From: Puniceispirillum sp965657105
GTDB lineage: Bacteria; Pseudomonadota; Alphaproteobacteria; Puniceispirillales; Puniceispirillaceae
DNA length: 16,296 bases
Assembly: GCF_965657105.1 (NCBI RefSeq)
Contig: NZ_CBFHNB010000053.1
Span: forward strand, 1 to 16,296
Direction of reading: 5' to 3'
The translations under genes were made by a program, and so were the position numbers. Below are positions 1 to 6,846 of the stretch, in pieces. Every line of letters starts with the position of its first letter. Within the stretch, counting starts at the first letter, position 1. Under the pieces are notes generated by a model, which saw only the letters and a list, made by a program, of their open reading frames with translations, ran no database searches and had not been told where the DNA came from.

Positions 1-1371
1 AAGCTGTTTTCAGGCGCGCCAACAAAATTCGGAGCCTAGCCTAATCATAATGTATCTTTGGTTGATGCCTCCATGCCCGGCATGTTGCCTGTTATCAATA
101 GCGAATGCGTTTATCAGGCCGTACGCACCGGTCTTGGGCTAAAAGCCGAGATAAATCTGTTCAGTGTATTTGACCGAAAGAATTATTTTTACGCGGATCT
201 GCCGCAAGGCTATCAGATCAGCCAATTCAAACAACCTATCGTTGGCGAGGGCATCTTGCGGATCGATCTTGCCGATGGATCAAGTAAGGATATCGGTATT
301 GAGCGTTTGCATCTAGAGCAGGATGCAGGCAAATCAATGCATGACCAGCACCCAAGCAAAAGTTATATTGATCTGAATCGAACTGGTGTTGCCTTGATGG
401 AAATTGTTTCGCGACCTGATATTCGTTCGGCAACGCAAGCGGCAGCCTATGTTCGCAAATTACGTTCGATCCTACGTTATCTAGGCACATGCGATGGCAA
501 TATGGAAGAAGGCTCGATGCGCGCCGATGTCAATGTGTCAGTTCGGCGTCCTGGGGCAGAGTTAGGTACGCGAACCGAGACCAAAAACCTGAACTCGCTT
601 CGTTTTATCCAGCAAGCCATCGACTATGAAGTTGCCCGCCAGATTGAAGTCATCGAGGATGGCGGCACAATCGATCAGGAAACCCGTCTATTTGATACAA
701 GTACCGGAATGACCCGTACCATGCGCAGCAAGGAAGACGCGCATGATTACCGTTACTTCCCCGATCCTGATCTGTTGCCACTAGAGATCACACAAAGCGA
801 CGTTGACAAGCTGGCGGCAGAACTGCCCGAATTACCGGACTCAATCAAAGACCGCTTGATGAATGACTATGGTCTATCCGCCTATGATGCGGCCGTCATT
901 ACCGAAGAACGTGAGACAGCCGCCTTTTATGAAGCCGCAAGCAACGGGCGTGACCGCAAATTGGTGGCAAACTGGATGACTGTTGAATTGTTTGGGGCGT
1001 TGAACAAAGCGGGGCTTGATCTGGCGCGTTCGCCTGTATCCCCGGATGCGCTTGGCGGGTTGGTCGATATGATCAGCGATGGCACTATTTCGGGACGTAT
1101 AGCCAAGGATGTGTTTGCCGATATGATGGTGTCGGGCAAGCAGGCTGCCGATATTGTCGAGGAAAAGGGACTAAAGCAGGTGTCGGATAGTGGTGCCATC
1201 GAAGCTTTGATCGATGATGTCATGGCGGCTAATGAGGATAAGGTTGCCGAATATCGCGGCGGCAAGGACAAATTATTTGGGTTCTTTGTGGGTCAGGTGA
1301 TGAAGCAGTCTGGTGGGCAGGCCAATCCGGGCATGGTCAATCAGCTATTGCGCGCCAAACTGGATGGTTAG
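1..1371 (+). CDS. gatB: Asp-tRNA(Asn)/Glu-tRNA(Gln) amidotransferase subunit B, 5'-partial, with an in-frame TAG
   Basis: GatB is the tRNA-binding subunit of the GatCAB complex, which converts mischarged Glu-tRNA(Gln) and Asp-tRNA(Asn) to Gln-tRNA and Asn-tRNA in the cytoplasm. The frame is already open at base 1, reading KLFSGAPTKFGA, then TAG (37-39), then PNHNVSLVDASMPGMLPV, which is the expected alphaproteobacterial GatB N-terminal region. About 25 residues should lie upstream of the window. Family motifs follow in order: RKNYFYADLPQGYQ, HLEQDAGKS, DLNRTGVALMEIVSRPD, EEGSMRADVNVSVR and RTETKNLNSLRF. The C-terminal YqeY-like tail runs to a normal end (NQLLRAKLDG). The uninterrupted stretch from a TTG at 58 gives 437 residues, but it has no clear ribosome binding site and lacks conserved N-terminal residues, so 58 is unlikely to be the true start. 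The TAG replaces a residue that is normally Glu (GAG to TAG). The family call is very secure; whether the gene is functional is not. Confidence 0.95.
37..39 (+). other. In-frame amber codon inside gatB
   Basis: The codon TAG lies between GCC (Ala) and CCT (Pro) in the conserved stretch FGA-x-PN, where GatB proteins normally carry Glu. A single G-to-T change in GAG explains it. Reading is in the correct GatB frame on both sides, so this is a substitution and not a frameshift. It may be a sequencing error, a real nonsense mutation or a suppressed codon; the sequence cannot decide. Confidence 0.9.
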
Positions 1372-1550
1372 GTGACACCTTATAGCGATAACGGCTACAT
1401 GCTCCAAAAGGCTCTGAAACTTAACCGCTTTAAACTGGCCTCACATTAGATATTACCTTTGCATAACGGTTAACTTGACTCAAAAATTCTATGCCAGATC
1501 GAAAGCTGTTAATAAGCGATGATTTGCGCGCCAAATTAGGTCATTTCGGT

Positions 1551-1579
1551 TTGACAGAAATTGCTTTCATAGCTAGAGA
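1551..1579 (+). promoter_or_regulatory. Candidate sigma70-type promoter for tRNA-Ser
   Basis: A perfect -35 hexamer TTGACA (1551-1556) is followed after 17 bases by TAGAGA (1574-1579), a poor match to TATAAT. The tRNA begins about 70 bases further on, leaving a leader of plausible length. The -35 match is strong and the -10 match weak, so this is only a candidate. Confidence 0.4.
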
Positions 1580-1652
1580 TAAGCCTGCATACGCCGTGTA
1601 AACGATTGGTGCCTGTTCTGATGACAATTCTGATGAATGCGCATCACCCTGC

Positions 1653-1744
1653 GGAGGGGTGGCCGAGTGGCTGAAGGCGGCGGTTTGCTAAATCGTTAAA
1701 GGAAGAAATTCCTTTCGGGGGTTCGAATCCCTTCCCCTCCGCCA
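1653..1744 (+). tRNA. tRNA-Ser (anticodon GCT)
   Basis: This is a class II tRNA. The acceptor stem GGAGGGG (1653-1659) pairs with CCCCTCC (1734-1740), followed by discriminator G (1741) and an encoded CCA (1742-1744). The D-arm region TGGCCGAGTGG is typical of serine and leucine tRNAs. The anticodon loop TTGCTAA has anticodon GCT at 1687-1689, which reads AGC and AGT serine codons. The long variable arm AAAGGAA-GAAA-TTCCTTT forms a clean hairpin, and the T-loop is TTCGAAT. G as discriminator base and the long variable arm both fit serine. No attachment-site duplication or integrase is visible beside it. Confidence 0.97.
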
Positions 1745-1966
1745 TCTTATTTGCTTTGTAAGCTTCATATCCCAAATTGTGTGCTCATAATTGTATGTCC
1801 TAGACAAGTTCGAGGGCTTCATGGCGTCTATAGGTATCTGTAACAACCTTCCACATGATGGCCATTCATTATTTCAAAACAAACCAAAGCATAACGGTCG
1901 GTGTCTTGACCGGTTTTGGTTAATGGCCATAGCTTTACTGAAATGGAATTGATTGAAATTAAGATT

Positions 1967-1980
1967 AGATAATTTTATCT
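1967..1980. promoter_or_regulatory. Perfect 14-bp palindrome upstream of the Crp/Fnr gene
   Basis: AGATAA-TT-TTATCT is a perfect inverted repeat centred about 40 bases before the regulator start. Two other dyads flank it: TTGAT-TGAA-ATTAA (1949-1962), one base off the classical FNR box TTGAT-N4-ATCAA, and ATCAAT-N9-ATTGAT (1982-2002). Crp/Fnr proteins bind 14-16 bp dyads and often regulate themselves, so an autoregulatory operator is plausible. This is inferred from position and symmetry only, and AT-rich DNA gives chance palindromes. Confidence 0.35.
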
Positions 1981-2013
1981 GATCAATGCAGTTTCAATTG
2001 ATAGGTTTAGGTG

Positions 2014-2772
2014 ATGACAAATCTTGAAACCGAAACTTGGTTTCCACCATTATCATCTGCGAAAGGCAAACCACGACTTTTTCAGGGGTTGGATAAGTTA
2101 GCCTTGCAAGACATTCTTTCTCATTCTGTGGTCAAGGAATATGAAGGTGGAAAAATGCTGGTTCAGCAAGGTGATGACGTGTGGTGCGTTTTCATCCTTT
2201 TGAAAGGGCATTTGCGTACCTTTCGCACTGGTAAAGAGGGAGACGAAGTGACGCTTCGTATGCTTGATCAGGGTGAGAGCTGTATGGCGGCTACCGTTTT
2301 TATGGGCGGTAATTCACCCTTTGCGGTAGAAGTAACAACGAAGTCACGCATATTGGAAGTGCCTGCATCTTTTGTCAAAAATTTTGCACTCAAAGACAGC
2401 CAATTTTCGGTCAATATGCTCAAAACGCTGGCCACACATTACGAAAGCGCCATAGATCAGGTTGATAATATTTCCATAAAAACTCCATTCCAGCGTATCG
2501 GCCATTATTTGCTTCAAAAGCATATTGAACAAGGCTCAAACAGCATGTCGTTCGAGTTAAGTTTCAAGAAAGCGACTATCGCCAGCCATCTTGGCATGAC
2601 ACCTGAAACGTTTTCACGTGCCTTAAAAAAAATACAAAAAATGGGAATTACTGTTGAAGGGAATAAAATTAAGATGCGTGACGCTTTCGCCCTGTGCCAT
2701 TTTTGTGATCTTGAAATCGCAAAAAACTGCTCGCTTGTTGATACAGAAAATTGTCCGCACTGCCATTTTTAA
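2014..2772 (+). CDS. Crp/Fnr-family transcriptional regulator with C-terminal cysteine cluster
   Basis: This is a 252-residue cytoplasmic DNA-binding regulator. Residues about 20-130 form the cyclic-nucleotide-binding-type beta-barrel (LFQGLDKLALQDIL, then LVQQGDD, ILLKGHLRTF, LRMLDQGES). A dimerisation helix spans about 130-155. A winged helix-turn-helix lies at about 185-222, with the diagnostic stretch IASHLGMTPETFSRALKKI. The N-terminal Cys cluster of oxygen-sensing FNR is absent. Instead the last 25 residues carry five cysteines, C228, C231, C239, C247 and C250 (CX2CX7CX7CX2C), with His at 229, 249 and 251, suggesting a bound metal or Fe-S/redox site. ATG at 2014 is preferred over the adjacent GTG at 2011 because ATAGGT (2001-2006) is well spaced from it; either is possible. 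The gene stands alone, 171 bp before the aldo/keto reductase, with dyads upstream that may be its own operator. The family is certain; the ligand and targets are unknown. Confidence 0.92.
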   Translation: MTNLETETWFPPLSSAKGKPRLFQGLDKLALQDILSHSVVKEYEGGKMLVQQGDDVWCVFILLKGHLRTFRTGKEGDEVTLRMLDQGESCMAATVFMGGNSPFAVEVTTKSRILEVPASFVKNFALKDSQFSVNMLKTLATHYESAIDQVDNISIKTPFQRIGHYLLQKHIEQGSNSMSFELSFKKATIASHLGMTPETFSRALKKIQKMGITVEGNKIKMRDAFALCHFCDLEIAKNCSLVDTENCPHCHF

Positions 2773-2897
2773 TTTTGTTAAATTAAGACATAAATCTTCA
2801 ATATCTGCTAGCTTTCACGCCTCCATTGTTTAGGGTGGCTATGACGGGCATAGTCTGATCGCTTAGTCAGTGTCCAATCAAAAACACCACCTTGAAT

Positions 2898-2926
2898 GTG
2901 ACATGAAGATGTATGTGTCATTTAAT
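2898..2926 (+). promoter_or_regulatory. Candidate sigma70 promoter of the aldo/keto reductase gene
   Basis: GTGACA (2898-2903) and TTTAAT (2921-2926) each match the consensus at five of six positions and are exactly 17 bases apart. Transcription would begin near 2933, just before the GTGAGG ribosome binding site (2934-2939) and the ATG at 2945. The leader would be very short. This placement supports the downstream ATG as the start. Confidence 0.4.
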
Positions 2927-2944
2927 TATCCTAGTGAGGCAGTA

Positions 2945-3949
2945 ATGAAGCAACGACGTTTGGGTAAAAATGGGCCTATGGTCTCAGCTATTGGTATCGG
3001 TGCGATGTCATTTTCGAATTTTTACGGCGAAACCAACGAGTCTGAATCACATCGGTTGATGACCGCAGCGCTTGATCAGGGCGTCACACATATTGACACC
3101 GCTAATATTTATGGTGGCGGCGTGTCAGAAACTGTCATTGGGACATTTTTAGCCAAACAGGGTGCACGCCGAAACGATCTCTTTTCGATTGCGTCAAAGG
3201 TAGGTATTGCCAAGAACCCAGAAACAGGTAAGCGTTATTTTGATAATAGCCCAGCATATCTAATAGCCGAGCTAGATAAAACATTAGCCCGGCTTCAACT
3301 TGACTCTATCGATCTCTATTATATCCATCGCCGCGATGCCCAGACCCCTATTGAAGATGTTACTGAGACATTGGTCGAGCTGGTGAAATCAGGCAAAATC
3401 AAATCTTTTGGTTTTTCGGAAATTGCACCAGCGTCTTTGCGCCGTGCTGATGCAATTCATCATGTTGCTGCAGTGCAGTCAGAATATTCGCTATCGGTGC
3501 GTAGTCCAGAAATGGGTCTGGTGCAAACAACTAGGGAGCTTGGCACGGCCTTGGTTGCCTATTCTCCAGTTGGGCGCTCATTGCTGACTGACAATCCACA
3601 TACTCTAGACGCCATAAGCGGGATGGAGTGGTTAAGACAAAACCCGCGCTTTATGGAACCTAATTATTCAGCAAATATCAAAGCTGGAGTCAGTTTCCGC
3701 AATCTGGCAGCTGATATGGGGCTATCAGCTGCTGCGTTGGCCATTGCCTGGCTGATCCACAAGGGTGAGCATATTATTCCGATACCTGGCACAAGATCAG
3801 TGTCGCATTTTCTTGAACATTGCGAAGGGGCACATCTCGCGTTGTCGGATGCGGACATGCGCATCATTGAAGACACATTGCCGATCGGGTGGGCTCATGG
3901 AGATCGCTACTCAACGCAACAATGGGTTGGGCCTGAAATCTATTGCTGA
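2945..3949 (+). CDS. Aldo/keto reductase
   Basis: This is a 334-residue NAD(P)H-dependent oxidoreductase with a TIM-barrel fold, reducing aldehydes or ketones in the cytoplasm. The N-terminus RRLGKNGPMVSAIGIGAM is the standard AKR opening. The catalytic tetrad is complete: D51 and Y56 in HIDTANIYG, K85 in SIASKVG and H128 in YYIHRRD, with the spacing typical of the superfamily. A cofactor-binding segment IPIPGTRSVSHFLEH lies at about 278-292. The ATG at 2945 has a GTGAGG ribosome binding site. An in-frame GTG at 2870 would add 25 residues that do not resemble the family and would start upstream of the candidate promoter. The gene ends in TGA, 237 bp before the binding-protein gene, and appears monocistronic. 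The family call is secure; the substrate is not predictable. Confidence 0.93.
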   Translation: MKQRRLGKNGPMVSAIGIGAMSFSNFYGETNESESHRLMTAALDQGVTHIDTANIYGGGVSETVIGTFLAKQGARRNDLFSIASKVGIAKNPETGKRYFDNSPAYLIAELDKTLARLQLDSIDLYYIHRRDAQTPIEDVTETLVELVKSGKIKSFGFSEIAPASLRRADAIHHVAAVQSEYSLSVRSPEMGLVQTTRELGTALVAYSPVGRSLLTDNPHTLDAISGMEWLRQNPRFMEPNYSANIKAGVSFRNLAADMGLSAAALAIAWLIHKGEHIIPIPGTRSVSHFLEHCEGAHLALSDADMRIIEDTLPIGWAHGDRYSTQQWVGPEIYC

Positions 3950-4039
3950 GATGCTGACGTGGCGATTTATCTGAACTTTAAATAAATGCTGTAGATGTTA
4001 AATTTAAATAATAATTAAGATTAAAATTATAGTTTTGAT

Positions 4040-4060
4040 CTAACCGTGTGTCATGGTTAG
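4040..4060. other. Hairpin in the spacer before the binding-protein gene
   Basis: CTAACCGT-GTGTC-ATGGTTAG folds into an 8-bp stem (one G-T pair) with a five-base loop. It is followed by CTATTTTCTAG, which is T-rich but not a run. It lies about 90 bases after the aldo/keto reductase and upstream of a candidate promoter, so it could be a weak terminator. The evidence is structural only. Confidence 0.3.
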
Positions 4061-4091
4061 CTATTTTCTAGCCTGTCCATATATTTACTAT

Positions 4092-4119
4092 TTGACAGTT
4101 CGTCAGCTTTGTTTAACGA
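4092..4119 (+). promoter_or_regulatory. Candidate promoter of the ABC transporter operon
   Basis: A perfect -35 element TTGACA (4092-4097) lies in an AT-rich spacer upstream of the transporter genes. The best-placed -10 candidate is TAACGA (4114-4119) at 16 bases, a poor match; GATAAA (4118-4123) is a better sequence but 20 bases away. The binding-protein start codon is about 65 bases downstream. Confidence 0.35.
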
Positions 4120-4186
4120 TAAATTATCAATATCAGCTTTTTATGTTTAATGGTAATTTTAGGCTGGTAAACAAGGGAGAATATTC

Positions 4187-5317
4187 ATGAGAACACTATT
4201 AAAAAGCTTTGCGCTAGCCGCGACACTGTTATTGAGTTCAGTGTCTGCGCATGCCGCAAAAGATGGGGGAACACTCTCGTTCTTGGTTCAGCCTGAACCG
4301 CCGACATTGGCGTCTTACGTATCAACCTCAGGGCCTATCGGTTTGGTTATGCCAAAAATTTATGAGGGTCTGTTTGATTACGATAATGACGGCAAGATGA
4401 TTCCTATCCTTGCTGAAAGCTATGACATAAGTGCAGACGGTAAGACCGTTACATTCAATCTGCGTAAGGGCGTTACATGGCATGATGGCGCGCCATTTAC
4501 CTCTGCTGACGTTAAATTCACTATTTTGGAAGTATTGAAAAAGGTGCACCCTCGTGGCCCCAATTCTTTCAGAGAAGTGAGCAGTATCGAGACACCGGAT
4601 GCGCATACAGCCATTTTTAAGCTGGATAACCCAGCGCCATATATGATGAGATCATTCTCGGCCTATGAATCACCGATGGTGCCAATGCATCTTCTTGAAG
4701 GTCAGGATATTAAATCTGCACCATTGGCAAATAATCCTGTTGGAACAGGTCCATTCAAGTTTGTTGAGTGGAAAAAAGGCCAGTATATCCGACTAGATAA
4801 GAATGAAAACTATTGGCAAGAAGGTTTGCCGTATCTTGACCGTATTGTTGGTCGTTTCATCCCTGATGCTTCTACACGTACAGCGGCAATGGAAAATGGT
4901 GAAGTTATGTATGCGGCATATAACGCCATTCCTAATATTGATGCGGTTCGTTTGAAAGAGCGCGATGATATTGATGTCACTACTGATGGCTATTCAATGA
5001 TCAATCCTATGGCTTTGATCGAATTCAACACCAAAGAAGGTGCTTTTGTTGATTCTGCCGTTCGTCGTGCTATTTCTACAGCCATTGACCGTCGTTTCAT
5101 GATTGATACGATTTTCTTTGGTTATGGAAAGCCAGCGACAAGTGCGCTTAGCAGTAACTTCAAGGCGACAAACCTTCATGCTGAAATGCCAAACTATCCT
5201 GAAAGAGGCGACGTTGCAGCGGCTAACGCTATTCTCGACAAAGCCGGCTTTAAGAAAGATGGTAATGGCGTGCGTATGACCGCGGTTCTGGATCTTATCC
5301 CTTATGGTGAGGACTGA
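4187..5317 (+). CDS. ABC transporter family 5 solute-binding protein, N-terminal part, ended by an in-frame TGA
   Basis: This encodes the first 376 residues of a periplasmic peptide/nickel-type (SBP_bac_5) binding protein that should deliver substrate to the Dpp-type permeases downstream. An AGGGAG ribosome binding site (4174-4179) precedes the ATG. Residues 1-23 are a Sec signal peptide (basic start, hydrophobic ALAATLLLSSVS core, cleavage after AHA). Family hallmarks are GGTLSF at the mature N-terminus, the VTWHDGAPFTSADVKFT motif, and NPVGTGPFKFVEWKKGQY. The frame stops at TGA (5315-5317) after LIPYGED, but the same frame continues at once with RRAGEYMKQAMG and runs to 5773. Read through, the protein would have 528 residues, normal for this family. 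The product ending here would lack the last ~150 residues, which complete lobe I and part of the ligand pocket, so it is probably non-functional alone. Single-base changes to TGG (Trp) or CGA (Arg) would restore the frame. Confidence 0.93.
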   Translation: MRTLLKSFALAATLLLSSVSAHAAKDGGTLSFLVQPEPPTLASYVSTSGPIGLVMPKIYEGLFDYDNDGKMIPILAESYDISADGKTVTFNLRKGVTWHDGAPFTSADVKFTILEVLKKVHPRGPNSFREVSSIETPDAHTAIFKLDNPAPYMMRSFSAYESPMVPMHLLEGQDIKSAPLANNPVGTGPFKFVEWKKGQYIRLDKNENYWQEGLPYLDRIVGRFIPDASTRTAAMENGEVMYAAYNAIPNIDAVRLKERDDIDVTTDGYSMINPMALIEFNTKEGAFVDSAVRRAISTAIDRRFMIDTIFFGYGKPATSALSSNFKATNLHAEMPNYPERGDVAAANAILDKAGFKKDGNGVRMTAVLDLIPYGED

Positions 5318-5773
5318 AGACGTGCTGGTGAGTATATGAAGCAAGCAATGGGTGATATTGGTATTCAGCTTGAACTTCGTTACGAAGACGTTCCAACATG
5401 GTTGAAGCGTGTGTATCACCGTTATGACTTTGCAATGAACATTAACTATTTCTACCAGTTGCCAGATCCGGTTCTGGGTGTTCATCGCCACTACGGTACT
5501 AACCAGATCCGTCAGGGTACACATTTTGTGAACTCATCACGCTACAGCAACCCAACATTGGACGCATTGCTTGACTCAGGTTCGAAAGAGCCAGATGCCG
5601 CCAAGCGTACAGCTACATATAAGGAAATTCAGACAATTCTGGCCAACGACATGCCTGTTGTTAACCTGTTTGAGTTGGAATTCCTTACTGTGTATAACAC
5701 CAAACTAAAAGGTGCATATGGCTCGGCAATGGGTGCATATGGTTCGTTCAGAGAAGCCTATTTGGACGACTAA
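5318..5773 (+). pseudogene. C-terminal part of the same family 5 solute-binding protein, cut off by TGA
   Basis: This is the in-frame continuation of the binding-protein gene after the TGA. It begins RRAGEYMKQAMGDIGIQLEL, the usual segment of SBP_bac_5 proteins just after their YGE motif, and ends FREAYLDD followed by TAA. There is no frameshift. Independent translation from the ATG at 5336 is possible on paper, with GGTGAG three bases upstream, but that spacing is too short, the purines encode conserved residues, and a fragment without a signal peptide could not be exported. I therefore treat it as the severed 3' end of one gene. If the TGA is a sequencing error, this and the preceding entry are one intact CDS of 4187-5773. 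Confidence 0.85.
5711..5746 (+). repeat. Short 21-bp-period direct repeat at the binding-protein 3' end
   Basis: GGTGCATATGGCTCG (5711-5725) recurs as GGTGCATATGGTTCG (5732-5746) with one mismatch and a period of 21 bases. This gives the protein repeat GAYGSAM/GAYGSFR. A seven-codon duplication that stays in frame is the simplest explanation. Confidence 0.6.
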
Positions 5774-5780
5774 AGTTGTG

Positions 5781-5827
5781 ATCGGGCCAGAATGATATTC
5801 TGGCCCGATTTGCTTTATTTTTTAAGT
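5781..5827 (+). terminator. Strong hairpin with T-rich tail between binding protein and permeases
   Basis: ATCGGGCCAGAAT (5781-5793) and ATTCTGGCCCGAT (5797-5809) are perfect 13-base complements around a three-base centre, followed by TTGCTTTATTTTTTAAG. This is a textbook rho-independent structure. It sits 8 bases after the binding-protein stop and about 50 bases before the first permease. In this operon type such a structure usually acts as a partial terminator or mRNA stabiliser, so that the binding protein is made in excess of the membrane parts; that role is inferred here. Confidence 0.85.
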
Positions 5828-5858
5828 TAATTTTTCGTCTTTTGAGTGCTGATGTGAC

Positions 5859-6845
5859 ATGACACGATCTTCCAAAATTTTCAAATATGTCGGGAAACGG
5901 TTGCTACAAGGCATCCCGATTATCCTAGCCATTGTTGTGATTAATTTTTTCCTTTTAAATCTGGCTGAAGGCGATGCCGTCGATGTGCTAGCAGGTGAGG
6001 CAGGCTCTGCGACACCCGAATATATGGCGCAGCTTCGCGCGAAATTTGGCCTCGATCAACCGCTTCCAGTTCAGCTTATGGTTTATTTGAAGAATGTAGC
6101 TGTGCTAGATTTAGGCTATTCATTCCGCCATGATATGCCGGTTAGTGAACTAATTTTTGATCGCTTTGCTGCCACAGGCTTGTTGATGACAAGCACAATC
6201 ATTCTGGCAGTTGGCTTTGGCATTCTGCTTGGTTTGCTTGCTGCGATGCGCTTGAACACATGGAAAGATGCCGTGATCACAGTGTTTGCGCTGATCACTT
6301 ATGCCACCCCCTTATTCTGGGTTGGGTTAATGATGATTGTCGTGTTTTCATTGAAACTGGGCTGGTTTCCAACCAGTGGTATGGAGAATGTCGCCGCCTT
6401 TTATGAAGGCTGGGATAAAGTCAAAGATATTGCGGTGCATTTGGTTTTACCAACAATTACCTTGTCCTTATTCTATCTTGCGCTTTATACGCGCATGATG
6501 CGTGCCTCGATGCTTGAACAATATGGTCAGGATTATGTCATTACAGCTCGTGCCAAAGGGTTGACAGAACGCCGGATTACCTTTGTCCATGTATTGCGGA
6601 ATGCTCTGCTTCCTGTTGTTACGATGGCAGGTGTGCAAGTCGGTGCGCTGATTGGTGGATCAGTGATTGTTGAGTCAGTGTTTGCTTGGCCTGGGCTAGG
6701 TATGCTCGCTTTTGAATCTCTATTTGCGCGCGACCTAAACCTGTTGCTTGGTATTTTCATGTTGTCATCAATTTTGGTCATTGCTGTTAATCTGGTTGTC
6801 GATATCATATATTGCTTCTTAGACCCTAGAATTGAGGTTTCTTAA
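5859..6845 (+). CDS. Peptide-type ABC transporter permease, DppB-like
   Basis: This 328-residue inner-membrane permease is one of two that form the transport channel. The first membrane helix follows the GKRLLQGIPIILAIVVINFFLL start typical of DppB/OppB proteins. A periplasmic loop with LRAKFGLDQPLPVQ and DLGYSFRHDMPVSELI comes next, and then about five further helices. The ATPase-contact (EAA) loop is ARAKGLTERRITFVHVLRNA, and the C-terminus VDIIYCFLDPRI is characteristic. The ATG at 5859 has only a weak GAG-type ribosome binding site, but the N-terminus fits the family. The stop TAA (6843-6845) is one base before the next start, so the permeases are translationally coupled. Substrate class is inferred only as peptide/nickel-family; gene symbols such as dppB would overstate specificity. 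Confidence 0.95.
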   Translation: MTRSSKIFKYVGKRLLQGIPIILAIVVINFFLLNLAEGDAVDVLAGEAGSATPEYMAQLRAKFGLDQPLPVQLMVYLKNVAVLDLGYSFRHDMPVSELIFDRFAATGLLMTSTIILAVGFGILLGLLAAMRLNTWKDAVITVFALITYATPLFWVGLMMIVVFSLKLGWFPTSGMENVAAFYEGWDKVKDIAVHLVLPTITLSLFYLALYTRMMRASMLEQYGQDYVITARAKGLTERRITFVHVLRNALLPVVTMAGVQVGALIGGSVIVESVFAWPGLGMLAFESLFARDLNLLLGIFMLSSILVIAVNLVVDIIYCFLDPRIEVS

Positions 6846-6846
6846 T

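Larger units (their letters stand above)
1372..2010. other. Intergenic region holding tRNA-Ser and regulatory candidates
   Basis: No protein-coding gene is visible across these 639 bases. Right after gatB the sequence AGGTGACACCT forms a short palindrome with a one-base centre and no T-run, so it is not a convincing terminator. A 7-bp inverted repeat, TTAACCG (1421-1427) and CGGTTAA (1467-1473), is separated by 39 bases and has no assigned role. The remaining recognisable content is the candidate promoter near 1551, the tRNA at 1653-1744 and the repeats just upstream of the Crp/Fnr gene, all listed separately. Confidence 0.6.

Noticed and set aside
58..1371. GatB starting at TTG 58 as a natural short form
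   Set aside because: No ribosome binding site precedes it and the conserved GatB N-terminal motif is clearly encoded upstream in the same frame.
1653..1760. tRNA-Ser 3' end as an integration site
   Set aside because: No integrase and no repeated copy of the tRNA 3' end are seen in the window.
2870..2944. GTG start extending the aldo/keto reductase by 25 residues
   Set aside because: The extension is unlike AKR N-termini and has no ribosome binding site; the ATG at 2945 has GTGAGG upstream and a candidate promoter between.
37..5317. Genetic code reassignment of TAG and TGA
   Set aside because: Both codons terminate other complete genes in this window at the expected family ends, so wholesale reassignment does not fit.
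5315..5360. Selenocysteine at the TGA in the binding protein
   Set aside because: No stable hairpin is visible just downstream, and family 5 binding proteins are not known selenoproteins.
4994..5524. 176-codon open frame on the minus strand
   Set aside because: It lies antisense to the well-supported binding-protein gene and its translation shows no family features or ribosome binding site.
6832..6846. TTG start for the second permease
   Set aside because: It coincides with the GAGG-containing ribosome binding site of the ATG at 6847 and has none of its own.
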